Below, piece by piece: positions 22,457-23,612 of a DNA stretch of 23,612 nt. Positions within the stretch are counted from its first letter, which is position 1; each line of letters opens with the position of its first letter. The notes below the pieces were generated by a model. It was not told where the DNA came from, did no database searches, and worked only from the letters and a program-made list of their open reading frames with translations. This DNA is from CAYNDL01 sp964396115 (GTDB lineage Bacteria > Patescibacteriota > Andersenbacteria > UBA10190 > CAIZMI01): assembly GCA_964396115.1 (NCBI GenBank), contig CAYNDL010000012.1, forward strand, positions 1 through 23,612. The letters run 5' to 3'. Both the position numbers and the translations under genes were made by a program.

Positions 22457-23612
22457 TTAAGCTTCTTCTACAAGTTTTAGAAAGTCTTCTCCAGCTACGA
22501 TTCTAATTCCAAGTTTCTTTGCCTTAGCAACCTTAGATCCAGGCTCTGCTCCGACAACTAACATGTCAGTGCTCTTCGAAACGCTTTCACTTACCTTTCC
22601 GCCGTTACTTCGAACTAAATCCCAAGCCTCCTCCCGGGACAGTTCACCGAGACTTCCAGTGATCACAATGGTCTTTCCCGAAAAAACACCGTGCGACGCC
22701 GTTACTCCCTCGACCTCTACCCCATTCCTTATGAACTTATCTAATAATTTTTCCGTATTTTGGGAACGGAAATATTCGTAAACGCTCTTTCCAACCACTT
22801 CACCTACTCCATTGACGGCGCTCACTTCCTCCAGTGTCGCCTTTCCGATACCCTGTATGTCTTTAAATTTTTGGGCCAGATCATTGGCAGTAACCGATCC
22901 TACATGCTTAATTCCAAGTGCATATAAGAATCTTCCAAGTGGCAATTTTTTCCGTGACTGGATCGATGAGATTATATTTTCCGCTGATTTATCGGCATAC
23001 CGTTCCAGTGAAATCACGTCTTCCTTTTTCAAACTGTAAAAATCCGCTGGATCTCTGACCAATCCCTCCTCTACAAGTTTTTCTATGAGCTTTGGTCCAA
23101 CTCCCTCAATATCTGCACCAGCTCTTGATACAAAGTGCCTCAAGCTCTCCAGTTGTTGAGCTGAGCACATTTTATTCGTACAACGTGTGATCGTCCCATT
23201 TCCTTCTTTCTCCACTGCAGCTCCACAGATAGGGCATTTTTTCGGCATCACAAATACTTTTGCGTTCTTTGGCCTTAACTTAGACAGCACACTAACAACC
23301 TCAGGAATAATGTCCCCCGCCTTTCTAATGACCACTGTATCCCCTACCCGAACGTCTTTCCGGTGCACCTCAGCTTCGTTATGTAAAGTTGCCCTGCTCA
23401 CAGTGGTACCAGCAACATTAACCGGTCTAAGAACTGCAACAGGAGTTAGTGCACCCGTACGTCCAACTTGCACAATAATATTCTGAACAACAGTCGTGGC
23501 TTCCTCGGCAGGAAATTTAAAGGCAACAGCCCCTCGCGGAGTTTTACCAACAGTACCCAATCTCCGGAACGTTTTGTTGTCATCAATAAAAACCACTACT
23601 CCGTCTATCCAG
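22457..23612 (-). CDS. ligA: NAD-dependent DNA ligase, C-terminal part (5' end outside window)
   Basis: Seals nicks in Okazaki fragments and repair patches using NAD+. The frame is open to the right window edge; the first 384 visible residues begin WIDGVVVFIDDN, so the GTG at 23596 is internal. Motif V (AVAFKFPAEEATT) and VQVGRTGALTPVAVL (OB-fold) follow. The zinc finger has four cysteines, CPICGA and RCTNKMC. Helix-hairpin-helix repeats (GADIEGVGPKLIEKLVEEG, IQGIGKATLEEVSAVNGVGE) come next, then a C-terminal BRCT domain (FSGKTIVITGSLGE to LKLVEEA). The motif IV position expected to be Lys (DGVVIK) is Phe here. It is the first visible gene of the ligA-gatC-gatA-murI unit. Confidence 0.95.
   Translation of the reverse strand, partial: WIDGVVVFIDDNKTFRRLGTVGKTPRGAVAFKFPAEEATTVVQNIIVQVGRTGALTPVAVLRPVNVAGTTVSRATLHNEAEVHRKDVRVGDTVVIRKAGDIIPEVVSVLSKLRPKNAKVFVMPKKCPICGAAVEKEGNGTITRCTNKMCSAQQLESLRHFVSRAGADIEGVGPKLIEKLVEEGLVRDPADFYSLKKEDVISLERYADKSAENIISSIQSRKKLPLGRFLYALGIKHVGSVTANDLAQKFKDIQGIGKATLEEVSAVNGVGEVVGKSVYEYFRSQNTEKLLDKFIRNGVEVEGVTASHGVFSGKTIVITGSLGELSREEAWDLVRSNGGKVSESVSKSTDMLVVGAEPGSKVAKAKKLGIRIVAGEDFLKLVEEA

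Overview
This window is a dense, ordinary housekeeping stretch of a small bacterial genome. The gene content (GatCAB amidotransferase, a threonyl-tRNA synthetase without the N-terminal TGS domain, mostly CCA-less tRNA genes, single membrane-anchored hypothetical proteins, standard TGA stops) and the mid-range GC fit a Patescibacteria (CPR) member, perhaps Microgenomates-like. That placement is inference from gene features, not from a phylogeny.

Layout, left to right. 1-3375: the C-terminal part of DNA polymerase III alpha (dnaE), then thrS, both on +. 3376-4899: a small membrane-anchored unknown gene (-) divergent from miaA (+). 4890-7120: gatB and a thymidylate kinase (both -), each with its own promoter. 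7192-9201: a secE-nusG-rplK-rplA transcription unit (-) with a promoter, a leader hairpin and a terminator. 9215-12522: an unknown anchored exported protein and gyrB (-); gyrB carries a one-base frameshift in a G run. 12573-16820: two unknown genes followed by pheS and pheT (-). 16924-17625: a membrane-anchored DsbA-like thiol protein (+). 17680-18224: tRNA-Asp, tRNA-Met and initiator tRNA-fMet (all -), with two terminators and several hairpins. 18327-19922: gpmI (+). 19919-23612: murI, gatA, gatC and the C-terminal part of ligA (all -), ordered ligA-gatC-gatA-murI in the direction of transcription.

The genes mostly serve information processing: replication (dnaE, gyrB, ligA, tmk), translation (thrS, pheST, gatABC, miaA, rplK, rplA, tRNAs), transcription elongation (nusG) and secretion (secE). 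gpmI (glycolysis) and murI (D-glutamate for peptidoglycan) are the metabolic genes. GatB lies about 14 kb from GatC/GatA.

I see no phage, transposon, CRISPR or defence system. The most interesting signals are: (1) a repeated promoter architecture in which a -10 box lies 7-10 nt before the start codon, implying leaderless or nearly leaderless mRNAs for at least seven genes; (2) the gyrB frameshift; (3) two similar hairpins with compensatory base changes next to the tRNA genes; and (4) loss of the motif IV lysine in LigA.
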